Positions 5,521-5,547 of a stretch of 5,547 nucleotides of DNA are shown here, one piece after another; within the stretch, counting starts at the first letter, position 1; the number at the start of each line of letters is the position of its first letter. The notes below the pieces were generated by a model. That model did no database searches. It was not told where the DNA came from and saw only the letters and a list, made by a program, of their open reading frames with translations. The DNA is taken from NCBI GenBank assembly GCA_028717405.1, contig JAQUNY010000118.1, positions 1-5,547 of the forward strand. The letters are read 5' to 3'. Origin of the DNA: Eubacteriales bacterium. Lineage in GTDB: Bacteria; Bacillota; Clostridia; JAQUNY01. The position numbers were made by a program, and so were the translations under genes.

Positions 5521-5547
5521 TAAGCTTTCTAAGCCGGTTAAGCCGGT
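5521..5547. repeat. 9-bp tandem repeat at the right window edge
   Basis: TAAGCCGGT occurs twice in tandem (5530-5538 and 5539-5547), preceded by the related TAAGCTTTC (5521-5529). The array reaches the last base and may continue outside the window, so copy number is unknown. Confidence 0.55.

Larger units (their letters stand above)
5389..5547. other. Noncoding region downstream of manA
   Basis: No credible gene is seen. The region holds the 32-bp and 9-bp repeats listed separately. I found no hairpin followed by a T-tract, so no intrinsic terminator for manA can be named. The only long open frame here is a minus-strand overlap of manA and the repeats with low-complexity Ala/Val content. Confidence 0.6.

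Overview
The window carries two divergent transcription units. The minus strand (about 4080 down to 1, running off the left edge) holds the core motor of a Tad/Flp (type IVc) pilus locus in the order tadZ, tadA, tadB, tadC. The plus strand (4234-5388) holds manA, a class I mannose-6-phosphate isomerase. The organism is probably a clostridial Firmicute (Bacillota): base composition is intermediate, Shine-Dalgarno sites are strong and purine-rich, TadZ has the receiver-like N-terminus plus MinD-like ATPase layout described in Eubacterium rectale, and TadA closely resembles clostridial CpaF-type ATPases. This placement is inferred from family resemblance, not from a marker gene.

Layout. 1-491 (-) is the 5' part of tadC, cut by the window edge. 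542-1345 (-) is tadB. 1323 to about 2609 (-) is tadA, overlapping tadB by 23 nt. 2686-4020 (-) is tadZ. The 4021-4233 intergenic region contains a sigma-A-type promoter for the tad operon with exact consensus -35 and -10 hexamers and 17-bp spacing, plus a perfect 7-bp inverted repeat that could be an operator. 4234-5388 (+) is manA. 5389-5547 is noncoding and contains a 32-bp tandem repeat and, at the right edge, a 9-bp tandem repeat.

How the genes work together. TadZ is a ParA/MinD-like localisation factor that places the pilus machine. TadA is the hexameric ATPase that powers assembly and perhaps retraction. TadB and TadC are the paired inner-membrane platform proteins on which TadA acts. 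Pilin, prepilin peptidase and minor pilin genes would be expected past the left edge. ManA interconverts fructose-6-phosphate and mannose-6-phosphate and has no evident mechanistic link to the pilus genes.

Most unusual points. (1) tadA has no ATG, GTG or TTG upstream of its conserved N-terminal domain; either an AUA start with an ideally placed Shine-Dalgarno or an indel must explain it. (2) tadC shows a similar problem: the well-placed ATG lies in a different frame from the gene. (3) TadZ has lost both Walker A lysines. (4) ManA carries an Asn/Ser-rich insert ending in a four-cysteine cluster, encoded by a trinucleotide-like repeat. I found no RNA genes, CRISPR arrays or mobile elements, and no system that I can call wholly new.
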